Below are positions 62,667 through 64,000 of a stretch of 64,000 nucleotides of DNA, piece by piece. Numbering within the stretch: the stretch's first letter is position 1; each line of letters begins with the position of its first letter. Below the pieces are notes generated by a model. It saw only the letters and a list, made by a program, of their open reading frames with translations. It had not been told where the DNA came from and searched no databases. A program made the translations under genes and the position numbers. Source of the DNA: Runella zeae DSM 19591 (GTDB taxonomy: Bacteria; Bacteroidota; Bacteroidia; Cytophagales; Spirosomataceae); assembly GCF_000423565.1 (NCBI RefSeq), contig NZ_AUIF01000031.1, forward strand, positions 1 to 64,000. Direction: 5' to 3'.

Positions 62667-64000
62667 TTAGCGCACTTTGGTTTTCCAATCTTGGTATTTT
62701 TGTCGCATTTGGGTTAAGGAAGCCTGATAAGCCGCTTCTTTGGCTACATTACGCTTTTCGTCAGGGTCTTTTTTTAGGTCATAAAATTCCTCGTAGCCAT
62801 GTTCGAGATAGTTCATGTATTTGAAATCCTTTCTTACAACGCCTTCTACTTTTGGCAAACGGGGTGTTCCTAAAAAAGTGTGTTCGTAAAAAAACTCTTC
62901 TCGGTGGAGGCGTTTGTTTTTCCCTGCGACCATTTCCAGCAAATTGATGCCTTGCATTTGCTCAGGAATCTTGACTCCTGCTAAGGCCACAATGGTAGGA
63001 GCGATGTCGATATTGAGCGCAAATTGCGTATTCACTTTTTTCTGCAATTTAGCATTACGAGGGTCATAAATAATAAGTGGCACCCGAATCGACTCTTCAT
63101 GACCAAACCACTTACCCGAAAGACCGTATTCGCCCAAATAATAACCGTTGTCGCCCATAAACACAATCACCGTATTGTCGGCTAATCCTTTGTCTTGCAA
63201 TGTCTTCATCATATTTCCGACTACTTCATCTACGCCACTAATAAGCCGATAATACTGACGCACACTTTCTTGATACATACGATTGCCGTCAAATTGAAGA
63301 TACCAACGCTCGCGGGCGATGTTTTTGTCGGTTCGGAAAAAATCTGGAAACGACTGCCAATATTTAGGATTTGCTTTTTCTGGTTCGGGAATGGAGTCTT
63401 GGGCATACATGGTTTTGTAGCGTTCTTGGACAATAAACTGCCGTGGGTCGCCATCTTGAATATGCGGTGCTTTGAAACTCACCGAAAGGCAAAACGGGGC
63501 GTCGGAGGGTACATTGGTCAAAAACGCTTGAATATCGTTGTTGACCTTGTCGGTATGATGAATAAATCGCCCTTGGGCGTCTTTCATTTCATAATCGGGC
63601 TGAGGCTTGTCAGACCCCGCCCAAAAATCAAAAGCCTTGGCGGGTTGTTCTTTGGGTACTCCTACCCCATATTTCCCAATAAAGCCTGTCTGATAACCCG
63701 CACTTTTGAGCAGGATTGGATAGGTATTTTGAAAAGCTTCGGGGGTAAAACTAGTATTAAAATCTTCGATTTTGTGGCGTGACATGTACTGCCCACTCAA
63801 CAAGCTAGCCCGACTTACACAACAGATAGAAGTAGTGACGTAGGCGTTTTTGAATAATATCCCTTTGGTAGCGATTTGGTCTAGGTGAGGGGTTTTGATG
63901 AGGGTATTTCCCATCACACCCAATGAATTCCAGCGATGGTCGTCAGTAAGCAAAAAAATAATATTGGGACGAGCATCGGCTGGTTTTGTTTTAGCAATCA
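62667..64000 (-). CDS. Type I sulfatase (5' end cut by right edge)
   Basis: The frame is open beyond the last base: before the first internal start it reads KTKPADARPNIIFLLTDDHRW, where DD are metal ligands of the sulfatase fold. The formylglycine site is STTSICCVSRASLLSGQY-like (TTSICCVSRAS), with the first Cys as the likely modified residue, though Val replaces the usual Pro/Ala. Further family blocks are GDNGYYLGEYGLSGKWFGHEESIRVPLIIYDPR. It hydrolyses a sulfate ester outside the cytoplasm. It is 45 bp or so from the GH16 gene and may act with it on a sulfated glycan. The signal peptide lies outside the window. Confidence 0.92.
   Translation of the reverse strand, partial: IAKTKPADARPNIIFLLTDDHRWNSLGVMGNTLIKTPHLDQIATKGILFKNAYVTTSICCVSRASLLSGQYMSRHKIEDFNTSFTPEAFQNTYPILLKSAGYQTGFIGKYGVGVPKEQPAKAFDFWAGSDKPQPDYEMKDAQGRFIHHTDKVNNDIQAFLTNVPSDAPFCLSVSFKAPHIQDGDPRQFIVQERYKTMYAQDSIPEPEKANPKYWQSFPDFFRTDKNIARERWYLQFDGNRMYQESVRQYYRLISGVDEVVGNMMKTLQDKGLADNTVIVFMGDNGYYLGEYGLSGKWFGHEESIRVPLIIYDPRNAKLQKKVNTQFALNIDIAPTIVALAGVKIPEQMQGINLLEMVAGKNKRLHREEFFYEHTFLGTPRLPKVEGVVRKDFKYMNYLEHGYEEFYDLKKDPDEKRNVAKEAAYQASLTQMRQKYQDWKTKVR

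Noticed and set aside
1-64000. tRNA or rRNA genes, prophage, integron or origin of replication
   Set aside because: I scanned the non-coding gaps by eye and saw no cloverleaf-like, rRNA-like, attachment-site or iteron-type sequence; a covariance-model scan would be needed to be certain.

Overview
The window looks like a chromosome segment of a Bacteroidota bacterium, probably order Cytophagales (Spirosomaceae or Runella-like; genus is a guess). Support comes from the families present: LytS/LytTR two-component pair, SdrD-like adhesin, DUF1080 hydrolase beside a Tat-type Gfo/Idh/MocA protein, His-rich CzcCBA operon, sulfatase and GH16 enzyme. Candidate TTTG / TAnnTTTG-type promoters and the lack of clear Shine-Dalgarno sequences agree. 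No rRNA, tRNA, CRISPR array, replication origin or prophage was seen.

Layout. 0-2.4 kb: end of an IS630 transposase, a decapitated Uma2 gene, an AraC regulator, a five-unit palindromic repeat array and a mini-operon of overlapping small genes. 2.4-11.9 kb: branched-chain amino-acid biosynthesis on the minus strand (ilvD, ilvB, ilvN, a membrane protein, a methyltransferase, ilvC, terminator, then higB-higA-ilvA). Its leader holds a textbook-like attenuator: an 18-codon Val/Ile/Leu-rich peptide followed by mutually exclusive antiterminator and terminator hairpins. 12-16.5 kb: SemiSWEET, pyruvate kinase, PriA. 16.5-24.8 kb: IS remnant, large SdrD-like secreted protein, pabB/pabC-like pair, an outer-membrane barrel, a glycosyltransferase and a secreted protein. 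24.9-28.7 kb: M20 peptidase, class II aldolase, Ate1-like protein. 28.8-32.2 kb: LytTR/LytS pair and three tandem paralogous small secreted proteins. 32.8-41.5 kb: OmpR-type two-component system divergent from a TolC-RND-adaptor efflux operon. 41.5-50.4 kb: P-type metal ATPase and czcCBA-like operon headed by a small His-rich protein. 50.6-54.9 kb: sugar-oxidoreductase pair, MpaB-like and DUF2809 proteins, a lipoprotein. 55-59.2 kb: a decaying accessory zone (cysteine desulfurase with an internal deletion, VapC broken by a 10-bp duplication, a second HigB/HigA-type pair, dispersed repeats, an HNH nuclease with a likely phosphorothioate-binding domain). 59.2-64 kb: hydroxyproline epimerase, DUF1801, a Lys-rich small protein, RluA-type synthase, GH16 enzyme and a sulfatase cut by the right edge.

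How parts work together. The ilv genes cover all common steps to Ile and Val except the transaminase; the leader should sense charged Val/Ile/Leu tRNA, while ilvA sits behind a toxin-antitoxin promoter. The OmpR system probably controls the adjacent pump. CzcCBA, the His-rich lead protein and the P-type ATPase form a metal-resistance block. The strongest items for follow-up are the ilv attenuator, the HNH nuclease with its overlapping partner, and the three tandem stand-alone sorting-domain-like proteins.
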